Assembly (NCBI GenBank): GCA_964057225.1
Contig: OZ059895.1
Coordinates: 14,561,001-14,625,000 of the forward strand
Reading direction: 5' to 3'
Source of the DNA: Auanema rhodensis
Lineage: Eukaryota; Nematoda; Chromadorea; Rhabditida; Rhabditidae
Length of the DNA stretch: 64,000 nucleotides
The notes below the pieces were generated by a model. That model was given only the letters and a program-made list of their open reading frames with translations, made no database searches and was not told the origin of the DNA. The position numbers and the translations under genes were made by a program. Below are positions 1-10,434 of this stretch, piece by piece; the first letter of the stretch is position 1; every line of letters begins with the position of its first letter.

Positions 1-35
1 TCGTTTCAAAAGGAGGAAATAATCATGTTTTGTAG

Positions 36-725
36 AAAATCAGGTTAGAGAGACTTATGAATCACTAGAAAATGTCTTGCCCCATATTAACTTTGCTAGG
101 GCAATCCCTATGGAACAAATCCACACGGCTAGAAATGCATTGACCGAATCCTTGGGTTTTGAATTAATTCGGAAAAAAAGTTTGATAGCAGCTGGTGGCA
201 GAGGAATATTTGTGAAATCAGGTACTATATAGATAAGAAGGCGGAACTTTTCTTTTCTGTTCAGGCTTGATCAGGAAAAACCATCTGGCTTCTGTATATC
301 CTGGAACAATATATGAGCCTGGCGATTCTATTCTGCTACAATCTATGGGTAACCACTTTGTACTCCGTTGTATGGATGGCTTGACAGTTGATGGAAATGA
401 TCGTCGGCTTTCTAGACTAGTTCATCGCTCTTCTAACTTTCGAGATCTAGCGCCATTTGTGTCTGATCAAACGTGGCTCACGGAAACTCCTCTAAATTTT
501 CTGCATATGGGTCAATATATTAATAATGCTCCTACCAATAACACGCATAATGTACAATATATAGACTTAGATATAACTGGCTGGCCAAAAACTTACCGAA
601 AATGGTTTCCATATTCTGTATATAACGCTAATTCGAGATATACTGCTTTAAGAATTGTAATACTAGTTGCTGTGCGTGATATTTCTAAAGGAGAAGAGTT
701 ACTCTCATCGTATATTTCTAGATGA
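36..725 (+). CDS. SETD9: SETD9-like SET-domain protein, 3' portion (partial at left edge)
   Basis: Two exons are visible: 36..221, following a TTTTGTAG acceptor, and 265..725, separated by a 43-nt intron; the stop is TGA at 723-725 or adjacent. The translation runs from ARNALTESLGFELI through VYPGTIYEP, GNHFVLRCMDG, DGND, DQTWLTETP, MGQYINN and VRDISKGEELLSSY. That series of motifs matches the SETD9 (C5orf35) family, a divergent SET protein. The final NN...GEELxxxY segment is the usual SET-C signature that contributes to the AdoMet pocket. The upstream exons lie outside the window. The substrate of this family is not established, so I call the family and not a histone target. Confidence is high for family membership. 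Confidence 0.88.
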
Positions 726-2052
726 TGATATATGAGGCTTGTGCTATAGACTTCAATAAACTAAGAATTTTGGTTATCTCTGCTTTTACTTCCTTTGTTG
801 TTACTATTCTGTGCCTCTTGAGCATTACTAGGATATTCGAAGCCCCAAAGAACAGGAGGCTAAAAAAAATCTTTTTGCTTTATGCTTAGCGTAAACAGTG
901 CATGCAAGAGCAGATTTTTGTTCTTGTGCTATTCATTGTTATCTGTATCCGAAAGTCTTCTCATCTCAAGGAACATTTTCTTAAAACGAAACAAGAAATA
1001 TTTGCTCTCCGGGTTCTAGGGTCTTGAAGTATGGAACTTTTGAAAATGCTGTAGCAACAACCATGATTGACGTGTTATGAGAGCATCCGTTGTTTTTCAA
1101 GAACTAATAGAGAGTTTGGTGTATTCTCGGTGACAACCAAAATCTTTCCTAATACTTGGTTCAAGCTTTCATGTTCATTGTGCTTAGAAATATTTTAATG
1201 TACAACGTCTATAGATCTCTCATTCTCAGGAGTTCTGACTACGTCGGAAGTAATAAGAGACACGATCTATTAGCCCCGTCTTTACCATAAATCACTCAAA
1301 AAGCCATCGTGTATCTGGACACCACGTTATTGACTCAATTTTTGAGCTGAGCTATTTACGGAATCGGCAATCACGTCACTGAAAAATGAGTAAACCATAT
1401 GGTTGAAGTGCATGGAGAGTGGATTAGTTCCAGCTCGCCGCTAGATGGCACAGACGTTTTTGCTATAGATTTCATTTCATGCACTGTTCTTCAGTTTATT
1501 AAAGGATTGCCTCATATCACATTCATAATTAAAAGAGCATGTTTTTAATGTATATGTATAACCAACGTATCGAAACTAACAGCTCTAGACAGCCCCAAGG
1601 GAGACCCTTTTTTTCATTCATCCTCTTCCATCTTGCTGCAATACGAATTGCCAGTCCAAATCCTAACGCATTCGACCCATTTTATGTTTTAAATAATTTT
1701 TTAGTCTGCTTACTACGAAACTATTCGTCTATTTTTCTAATAGATCATCACCTGGAAATTTATCTTAGTATTCAAAGTTTATTATCAGATCGACTGAAGA
1801 AAAAGAGATTAGATATTCAGTTATCTATCGCTTTGTCCAATCATTCACCCTCCAGCATTTTTAGTTTATCCTTTCTTCCAACTATACTAACTCACTATTC
1901 TAAGAATATATATCTTCTACAATGACTACAAAAACCAAGAATAGGTAGGTGTAAATAAGTAAAAATAATCATAAATAACCATATATGTTATCGAAGTCCA
2001 TGTCAGATTAATGTGTTTTTACTATTTTACCTCTGAATGCTCCAAAACATTT
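726..2052. other. Intergenic, no supported gene
   Basis: This is AT-rich sequence between the SETD9-like gene and the tRNA. The longest open frame (1539..1925 +) has no recognisable domain and a composition like random AT-rich DNA. I see no further exons, repeats or RNA genes. Confidence 0.5.
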
Positions 2053-2125
2053 GCCGCCAGCAGGGGTCGAACCTGCGACCTTGGGCTTATTAGACCCACG
2101 CTCTAACCGACTGAGCTATGGCGGC
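2053..2125 (-). tRNA. trnI-AAT: tRNA-Ile (anticodon AAT)
   Basis: The reverse complement folds as a full 73-nt cloverleaf without intron. The acceptor stem is GCCGCCA paired with TGGCGGC. The D-arm contains GCTCAGTCGGTTAGAGC, the anticodon loop is CTAATAA (anticodon AAT), and the T-arm GCAGGTTCGACCCCTGC has the TTCGA B-box. A run of four T on the gene strand (forward AAAA at 2044-2047) just downstream fits a Pol III terminator. CCA is not encoded, as expected for a eukaryote. AAT becomes IAT after A34 deamination. Confidence 0.97.
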
Positions 2126-4343
2126 TATGAATACGACATTTCAAACATTTTTCAAATATAATTTCGGTTCACTCAAAGTTTGGTTATTATGCTAATTAGC
2201 ATACAATCCTTGTATTCGTGCAACTTCCATTTGTCTATTTGATGAACAATTACGTTTATTACTCTTCTGGGATATTCATATGGCACTCTGCCTTACTAAT
2301 GTTCTTGGAATTTTCGAACATTTTTCTTCATCACATGCTTCAAAGTACTAATTTTGCTTAATAAAACATAAATTCTTCTCATGATATAAGCAACTTTATC
2401 AAACAAACTTAGTTATATCATTGAGAGTCACTTTGTAACGTTCAGTGCATTTCTTTAGTTGTTGTAAAACAATAAAATAAGAATGTGACGTCAGAAAGTT
2501 TTCAATGATTTGTTTTATTTCTGAGAAAAAGGCCAAGTTCGAGAAGAAGAGTTACTTTAATGTTGTTGCCTGCAATAATATAACTTAAACGCTCATAATT
2601 TGAATTCTGAATTGTGACATATTTAGCTGTATTTGCACTCTATTCAAAGAATTGAAGCTTTCAACACTCTTTGAGCCACTTCCTAATAACTTGCTGCAAT
2701 TGAAAAGGTCTTTTCACTGTTATGTGCTGGCACTTAACTCGTTCTCTGAATTACACGTCCTAATTCTAAACATTGTAAGCTTCAACAACTGTTGCTCACT
2801 GTTTTATTCTCATTATTATGTATTCCTTTTTTAAAGGACCATTTGCTTCTTTCTTGAATAAATAGAAACTATACTACTCTCATGTGTTTAGTATTCCATT
2901 CAACTTTGAGTAAGCTTTCTCTCTCTTTATCTCAGCTCTGTCATCATCTGCCCATCTCTGAACTGAAAGACTGCCCTTCTCATTTTTTGTTACTCACAAT
3001 CGAGATAAGAAGCGATGTACACATATACCTCTTGGAAATCGTAATACAATCTTTTTTCTTGTCAAGTGTCATATTCATCTTTTGCCTTTTATTTTGCTGA
3101 TCATTCTTTTTTCTCAATGTCAACTGACCTATTAGCCCCAACGGAGTTAGAAATCATGTCCAGCAAGTTATCAGCTTATCTACCATCACAACTCTAGTTA
3201 GAATAATATATACTAGAACTTTCATATTTCATCACATTTTCATTTTATTTTTTTTCTTCAAAAGTTTCCTGATGATTTATGAGCTGAGTATGATTTGACG
3301 TTGTGCGTCTGCCATCATGAAGCGAATGAGAAAGATCCATGAAATCCCCTCATGACTCTAGAGGTGCCTATGTTTGGCTGGTCCTTTGAGACAATTTATA
3401 GCATTTCTTGAAAGCTTATTCTTCTCTGATACTTTTTACACTCTAATTAACCCCTGACAACCAAACTTCTGCGAAAGAATTATATTTTTTGTTATGATAT
3501 TCGTCTATTTATTTCAAATATTCCCAAATCAAATTTTCCATCTAGGGTTTAATCAAAATGTTTGACAAGTTTATTTGAAACCGCAAACATTCCAGCTTCA
3601 AAGTCAATAAAAGACACTACTTACTATAAAACTTTGGAAATTTAAATAATCTAAAACTTTTTTTCTCAAACTAAATTGGTAAACCTTTTTCTAATATTAT
3701 ATTTTTGATGTTTGATATTCATTTTAGCAAGAAAATATTAAAAAGAGGAGAGATAGATGAAGAGAGAAAGCAGAAAAAAGAGAAAGAAAGTTCGTTTTTC
3801 TATTTAGCTTGAACGAAAAGTTCAGTTTTTCTGCAAGCTCTCTTCATTACAAGCTGGAACATTCACAATGCCATATAGTGTGGCTTTCATCGACTTTTTC
3901 ACTTTGAGTATATAGATGTGTTTACTTTTTACCTACACAAACATCTGTAAAGCTCTCTAGATTAGGAATGACGTTTTAGTTTGATGTTTCAGAGCAACTA
4001 GTAAGTCCCTAGGCGATACAGAGCCTTGAAAAGCTCCGCCTAAAATTGCTAGAACGGCCACGTCAAATCGAGATTCTGCTTTTGAAAACACGCCAGATGT
4101 GGTGTTAGGTCACATGCTTGATTACATATTTTGATAACTCCAGTTTTGAATTTTACTTCTCAGAAATAACTCGAACTTTCGAGTTATTTTGAAGCTCACT
4201 AAGTTCAAGCGTTATCTGCAGATGTGTTACTAGTATTTCAATATTTTTCTGACAACCGAACTGTTCCTCTACAGACTTTAATATTTTAAAACTTTTCTTT
4301 AATATCAATTTAGTTGAAGTTATGTGATTTTTATAGAAAAAAT
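2126..4343. other. Long AT-rich intergenic region
   Basis: About 2.2 kb between the tRNA and the MSP-domain gene. It contains pyrimidine-rich tracts (around 2890-3110) and a purine-rich tract (around 3735-3790), but no open frame with a recognisable domain and no clear exon pair. The last few hundred bases are the likely promoter of the MSP gene. Confidence 0.45.
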
Positions 4344-5004
4344 ATGACAACTAGTGAAAAACGAATTGAACGCTACTGCACACTAGATCCCATGGATTTT
4401 TTTTCTTTTCCTCCCAAGTAAGTCTATCTTCCACATGTTTTAAGTTCGAAATTTACTCCTTTTTCACTAAATTGTTAAAACAATACTAAATAATTCTAGA
4501 GAAGCACCATCTCCTTTACCTGTTTTGGCGTTAAACATCTATCCCCCTATAGCAGAGTTTATCGACTTCGGCGGAGCTTCAAAGCATGTCATGACTAACA
4601 GTGGAGGAGCAAGAATTGTTTTGAAAGTTAAATGTAGCAATAATTCTTTATTTAAAGTTTGTTTTCCTTGATTTGCCATTGACATTACTTTCATTATAAG
4701 GTTTCTCCAGTCTGCGCTTTCCTAGATCCTGGAGCATCAATGGACCTTCAAGTTTGTAATTCAATTTTTCTCAAAGTTACCTAGATTTTTGAAGATATTA
4801 CGACATGAAGGCCCAACCCGAAATGACAAGTTGGTAATAATGTACAAAGAAGCTCGGAAAGGAGAAAAGAATGCCAAAAAGAATTTTCAGTTAACTGAAG
4901 GTGTGACAGCAAAGAAGGTTCTTCCTCTAATTACGGTATGCGAGTTTCAAGTTTCAATGAATTTCAATAACTTCTTTCAGAGAGATCCTGATGAAGGATC
5001 ATGA
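4344..5004 (+). CDS. Small MSP-domain (sperm-specific family class P-like) protein
   Basis: Five exons: 4344..4417, 4500..4656, 4701..4751, 4795..4935, 4981..5004 (148 aa). The MSP domain starts near residue 35 with IYPPIAEFIDFGGASKHVM, followed by TNSGGARIVLKVKCSNN, SPVCAFLDPGASMDLQILRH and NDKLVIMY. These are the beta-strand motifs of the nematode major sperm protein fold. It is closer in layout to the short SSP/MSP-domain proteins than to canonical 127-aa MSP, and has an extra acidic/basic stretch (KEARKGEKNAKKNFQL) and a short tail. MSP domains act in nematode sperm motility or as protein-interaction modules; the exact role here is not known. The intron 3 acceptor TTTTGAAG was chosen because it is the one that keeps the MSP strand in frame. 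Confidence 0.85.
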
Positions 5005-5192
5005 CGTGATCTAGACTAGATTGGAATACTCGTTGAAACCCAAAAAACACATTTCAAATCATATTTATGTGTATATAGATATTTTCAAATTTTAATGAAA
5101 TTTTACTTGACACCAATTAGCAACCGTTGTGAGAAAATAAGATCAACTTGAAATAACAAGTATAGTACAAACATAACAGTTAAAATAAGTTG

Positions 5193-6985
5193 TTACTTAG
5201 TATTATCTTCAATTATTTTTTTAACTTTCTCAGATATTTCCTTACTAGCAAACCGAACCAAGAATGTGCCCATTTCTTTTTCACTCAAAGGATAGATTAA
5301 CTGAAAATAAATAAAAAATTAGAAAAAGTTAGAGAAGAGCAGAACATACATTTAGCTTTTCACCCTTGGCATCATTTGGCACAGAATTGACCTTCATTGA
5401 AGTATTCATCGCAGCATTAACAAAAACATTACCTGAAGTAAATAAGAATGATGTATGGGAGAAATTCGAAAAGAAAAACCTGTAGCGGTGGCTGCTCTGA
5501 TAAGAACACTCTTTTTTCCATCTGTATCTTTTAAGTGCATTAAACCAACACCAAGCTTCTTGTATTCGCCATCAACTATTTTGAATACAGAGCATCTAAA
5601 AAATGGAATAGTTTATAATAACACTAATATCTGCTATACTTTGTGGAAAACATAGAGTCTGGGACTTCTTTTTCAACAATATCAACTTTAGGTGGGACGT
5701 ATTCTTCATCATCACCTCCTTTTTCGCCGCCAGCTGATGGGGCTGTAGTGGTGGCTGAAGAACCAAAACTAAATCCAGTGAATGGGGCAGGAGTGAAGCT
5801 GAAAAAAACAATAAATTGTAACTCAAATTGTCGAATTCAAATACCTGGGGAAAGAGGTAGAGGTAGTTGTTTGAGATCCGAATGATGGGAAGCCGAGTTT
5901 TGGAGCTCTGAACAAGAAATCAAGATTAAAGCTTCGAAAACGATAAACATACTCGTCCTTTTTCTCTGTAGATGCAGAGGAAGTTTCAGTGGCTGGCTTA
6001 GCACCGAATCCTCCAAAGGCGAAAAGAGGAGCGGCTTTAGTTTCCTCTTTCTTATCTTTCTTGCTTTCTTTATCTTCCTCCTCCTTTTCTTCTTCTTTCT
6101 TAGTATCTTTTGGTGGACCTCCGAAAGAAAAAGTAGAAGAAGGTGCTAGTCTAAAATCATTTGTATTTGTAAGTTCAGTTTATGTCAAACTTACGAAGGA
6201 TCCTTCTTAGACCAAAAACCAGGAGTAGGTTTGGGAAGGTTAATATTCACAGTAGGATATTTTGTTGCTTCTTCCTGTTCTCCTGAATAAGATATATGTG
6301 AAGGAGATTATAAAGCTTTCATTTACCGCTATTTCCCCCACTTCCTTTGAAAATAACTTTCTCTTCTCCACCTAAAAGACCACCTCCACGGATTGCTCGT
6401 TTGCCTCTAGTGGTAGCAGGAGTTGGTGCTGAGATCGTTGGAGTGGCTGTGGAATCAAATATTTCTGATACATTTCTGAAACGAAAAAAATGTAAAATAA
6501 GAAATGTAATACAACAAATACTACCCAAAAGCAAAGCTTCTTCTTGGTGGATCAACGGCAGGTGTTGAAATATTCGGAATAGTTTTGCCATTTTCCCCTG
6601 CAGGATCAATTGAATCCCGATTAAGTCTTCTTTTAGCTTTGACAATGGTTCGTCCACTATTACTGCATTCAACAGAGGTTTGATTCATAGAGTATAATTT
6701 GGAAAGATGACTGATATGTTCAATATAAGATTTTACTGTATCGGTCTAAACGAATTCTATAATAAAAATAGAATTTGTTTTCACCTACGAAATCATAATG
6801 AGGAGTCTGTTCCATCCATTTTTGGAGTTGTTTAATGAATTGTTTATTCAAAGTAGCTACCTAAATCATTGATTTAGTCCGCTACAGTCTGAATAATAAG
6901 CAACCTTTTCATTATATTGAAGTGCACGTAAACGGTTAGTGGATGTGTTCGATAAATCATCCGCAGCCATAGCCAAAAAATGCAT
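5193..6985 (-). CDS. npp-16: NUP50-like nucleoporin with C-terminal Ran-binding domain
   Basis: Eleven exons on the minus strand: 6905..6970(6985), 6785..6860, 6525..6735, 6327..6475, 6195..6282, 5953..6150, 5845..5907, 5640..5798, 5480..5595, 5350..5432, 5193..5300. The product is about 438-443 aa. Order of parts: an N-terminal helical segment (LQKWMEQTPHYDFV, VKSYIEHISHL), a basic KAKRRLNR stretch, FG-type motifs (RSFAFG, FSFGGPP, FAFGGFG, FPSFGS), and a RanBP1-type domain from EEYVPPKV through MFSTKCSVFKI and KKLGVGLMHLKD to the end. In the family, NUP50 sits on the nuclear side of the pore and binds importin-alpha and Ran. Two in-frame ATGs (6985 and 6970) are possible and the frame stays open a little further upstream. 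It lies about 150 nt behind the 7133-7520 gene, suggesting an operon. Confidence 0.87.
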
Positions 6986-7132
6986 ATTATGCTTACATAT
7001 ATTCAATAACAGTGGAACCAAATAATATTCGTTGAGTACGACTTGATATCAAACAAAAAAAAATCAAAAACGTTTATTCGACTTGATAAACGGAGCTATT
7101 ACAATCGCAGCTGTGAACTAAATCCTAAGAAT

Positions 7133-7520
7133 CTATTTGCGTTCACGGTAGAACTTGGGTGGACGGAGAGCCTCGAGAGAGAAAACATCTTCGTAAATGG
7201 CCTAGAAATTATCAATTTAATTGGAAACAACTACTACACCGCTTACATAAGTGAAGGACAGAACGAAAGCAGTAACTCCGACAGCCATCATGGCGTTAAA
7301 CTTGGCGTTAAGTTCTCCGTGAACCTAATTTGCTTAATAATTTCACGAAAAGTATTTACTGATATACCTGTTTGTAAGATTGGTGGGGAATTGGCATCAG
7401 GTCAAAGGTGCATGGAGGTCCTGGGTTGACAACCTCGTGGTGTCCTCCTGAACCATTACGCTGAGTCTGCTTGAATACACGGCGGAGAGCCAAGAAGCGA
7501 GAAGCAACAGCACGATTCAT
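7133..7520 (-). CDS. Small single-pass, probably mitochondrial membrane protein (family not recognised)
   Basis: Three exons: 7368..7520, 7247..7324, 7133..7201 (99 aa). The N-terminus MNRAVASRFLALRRVFKQTQ is basic, hydroxylated and free of acidic residues, like a mitochondrial presequence. It is followed by a GGHHEVVNPGPP turn-rich segment, one membrane helix (AVGVTAFVLSFTYAIY) near residues 65-80 and a basic tail SLEALRPPKFYRERK. The size and layout are those of accessory subunits of respiratory complex I or IV, but I cannot assign one by sequence. A gene-strand AATAAA follows the stop by about 50 nt, and the NUP50 gene starts about 150 nt downstream. The pair may share a promoter in the 7521-8141 interval, back to back with the MYND gene. 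Confidence 0.75.
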
Positions 7521-8141
7521 ACCTAAGAAGCAATTAAATAATAAGAATAATTATAGGGAACGAAAAAAATTTCAAATTATATTAGCATCACCATGAGAGT
7601 GATACAAATAAGAGAGAGCGGTAAATATTGTTTACAGAAAAAATTCTGCGAATTTCCTAATATAGATGATTAAAAAATAACGTTCGTAGTTAAATACAAG
7701 ATTTAAAATTAATAAAATAAATATGAAACATAAAGATATATTCTGTATTGATTTTAACAGCAACGGCAGATCGTTCTGCGTATACCTCGTTTGATTTAAA
7801 TTAAAAAGCTATATATTGATTGAAAAATGCTTTATATGAATTTTGAATGAGAAACATCCTTCTCTAAGAGCTGAATAATATGTTTATTGTTTATTTGCAT
7901 AATAATGATTATTAACGATATAATTACAAACTTAGAAGTAATTTAATATGAAAATTAATATTTTCAAAAAATTAAATTGGCTTACGGTGAACTTTATCGT
8001 TCACTTCCCCTTTTCCCCTACCGTAAATTTTATTTTTTATATTTATTGTAAATGCTGCTGAATATTTATTTTATTACTATTATTGGTAAAACCTTAACTT
8101 AAACTCTTCAAAAAATTCGAAATTTTATAGCATAGGTCAAA
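7521..8141. promoter_or_regulatory. Divergent intergenic (shared promoter) region
   Basis: About 620 bp separate the minus-strand 7133-7520 gene from the plus-strand MYND gene at 8142. It is very AT-rich with no exon-like sequence. By position it should carry the promoters of both transcription units. A TTTTATAG acceptor-like motif lies 12 nt before the MYND ATG. Confidence 0.4.
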
Positions 8142-8982
8142 ATGATGCAGGATCCCAATCAACACGGTAATCAACATGACATGATAGTTGATCACCACCA
8201 TGGAATAGAAGAGGAAAAAGTTCATCTTGATCACGGTGATAATGATCACCATAGTATGCCTTTACAAGAATTCCCATGCCCTGTAAAAATTATTCATATA
8301 AACTCTTTAACTAATTGTTTTATTTATAGGTGGACCTTAGTAGACTGGACGCTACTTCACGGAATATGATTTTAGATCTTCAAAGACAATGGTGTGTAGA
8401 TTATCAATACTCTAGGGAAAAGTTATTAGTGGATATGACCGAAAAGGTACTTTGCATTTACAACACTTATTTAATTTGGTTTTGTTTAGCTTCATCAAGA
8501 ATTTTTATCCGACCAGCAGAAAATTAGAACCGATTTGTTAACACAGTTTAAAGAAGAACTAGATGGCACCAGGTACTAAAGTATTTATCACACAATTAAC
8601 TTTGTTCAACTTCTGTAGGCATGAATTGGAATCGAAGTACAGGGATACATTAAAAACAGAAGTCGCCAAAGTTCAGGAAAAACATAAACGGGAGATACAA
8701 AGTGCGAAAAAAAAGCAATGGTGCTGGCAATGTGAAAATGAGGTATAGGTTTAGCTTACCGACGTAATCCTAATGTTATACTCATTTGAGGCTATATATC
8801 ACTGCTGTTGGAATACTGCCTACTGTAGCGTGGAATGTCAGCAAAGTCATTGGCATCTTCATAGAAAGTTCTGTCGTAGAAAAAAACAGCAACAGCAAAC
8901 CCAACCAGGTTCAGGGAGTAATCCAGGTTCTGCTAACACGTCTACAACCGGGAATACGAGCGGGAGTGGTCGTCCTGTATAA
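8142..8982 (+). CDS. C-terminal MYND zinc-finger protein, BRA-1/ZMYND11-like
   Basis: Five exons: 8142..8282, 8330..8446, 8490..8572, 8619..8742, 8791..8982 (218 aa). A His/Asp-rich N-terminus is followed by a predicted coiled coil ([36 protein letters not shown]). The C-terminal MYND finger reads [44 protein letters not shown]. This coiled coil plus MYND arrangement is that of the C-terminal part of ZMYND11/BS69, of BRAM1, and of the C. elegans BMP-receptor-associated proteins BRA-1/BRA-2. A glutamine/serine/glycine-rich tail follows. MYND domains bind PxLxP peptides. First gene of a run of four closely spaced plus-strand genes. Confidence 0.85.
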
Positions 8983-9255
8983 TAATGCCTTCAGTTTTGT
9001 TTCCGTTTGATCTCATTTATCCTGTCTTATCATAGTTGGACTTTAATGTTTGTAGATAATTCGCAACTTATATTGTTAATTTGTACATTTGTTATTCTTC
9101 TACACTTTTTTTGATATAATAATTATGTATATCCCATTACGTGTATAAAACTTACACACTACTCATTACTTGCACTTACCCAATAAGGTCTCAGAATTTC
9201 CTCAATATCTTCTTTGTTTTCTTTCCTTGTTGATGATCATTTTATTATTATTCAG

Positions 9256-10304
9256 ATGAGAGCTAGTGGCAGCGGCTATACGCCGTATGCTTTGTATCCC
9301 CCTAATAAACAAGCTGTCAAATGTGTTAAAAGGTAATAAAGACGTTTTATTTTCCGTCTATGTTCTATTATTGTGCTATTTAAGAACAACTGAGAATAGA
9401 CCTAATGTTCAAGTAGTCACCTATGTTTATGAAGAAGATGGTTCAAATAAAATTACTTTACTAAAGGTATGTCTATATTATCATAAATATTGTTATAGTT
9501 TTCTATTAGGCTGTTCCGCCGATTGATATTCCGCTCAAAGAAGACGAGGAATCAGCTAGTTTATTAGATAGTTCGATACAAGACGATCCAAACATTATAA
9601 AAGAGGAGGATGATCGCCTAGGGGAACCCTTATCTCTTGATTCTAAATCAGTTCCTCAAGTAGCTGCTTTTGAAGAAGTTTCTGAACCTTCTTGCTCTAA
9701 TAATCAACAAGGACAAGGACCACCAATTCATAGATATCCTAAGTTTGATTATTATAATTGTTCTTGAATTATGCCTGCTTTATCAGAACTTATGTTGAAC
9801 GTAGTCGTCGTTGGACTTACAAAAGTGAAGCTTCAGTAGCAACGGCTGATGAAGATGGGTATGTTACTTTCTGTCGTTTTGAATTTTTGATTCATGAATT
9901 GTCTTTAAGCCAATTGTATTATAATCCTGATCCATATCGCCCAGCCCCTCCAGCTAAAGGTGCTCCAAGTACTTTAACTCGTATGCATTATGCCGCCCAA
10001 AGAATAGATAATCGCAAATATAGGTTGGAATTATTTTCACTTTTTGCAAAAACTTGTTTTTCAGGGGTCAGAGGACTAAAGCAAGGGCAACTAATCAAAT
10101 GGAAAGTGCCTCTTGTGATAGGTATAGCATTTACGCAAGTTATCGTCAAATTTCTCACGTTTCAGGTGTAAAATGCGTTTCTTTCTTCCATACAATCACT
10201 TTCGATCTCATATATCATATGCTCTTTCAACAAATAGATATGCTTTACCGCTCACCTTTTTCAACTGTCCAGTTTGTCATGCAGATACTCAAATTTTTAT
10301 GTAA
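9256..10304 (+). CDS. Orphan protein with C-terminal CPVCH motif
   Basis: Seven exons: 9256..9332, 9385..9466, 9510..9742, 9787..9858, 9910..10023, 10065..10121, 10166..10304 (257 aa, frame consistent across all junctions). I do not recognise it. The N-terminus is GSGYTPYALYPPNKQ, followed by an acidic middle (PLKEDEESASLLDSS, IIKEEDDRLGE), then a basic, aromatic region (TYVERSRRWTYKSE, YYNPDPYRPAPP). The C-terminus is hydrophobic and ends NCPVCHADTQIFM. The start is supported by a TTATTATTATTCAG acceptor lying immediately before the ATG, as expected for SL trans-splicing. It sits 273 nt after the MYND gene and 130 nt before the next gene, so probably within an operon. Confidence 0.65.
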
Positions 10305-10434
10305 TTGATATATATATATATGTTATAAAGTTTTATTGTTTTATCTTATATAGTTTTTGGATTGCTATGAAACGTTCTCGTTGTCGTATGCTTACGCAGT
10401 AATGTGGATTGTTTTTCTAATTGAATATTAAAGG

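Noticed and set aside
1539-1925. 128-aa plus-strand frame
   Set aside because: Composition is Phe/Leu/Ile/Ser-rich as expected from AT-rich pyrimidine tracts. No domain or exon context.
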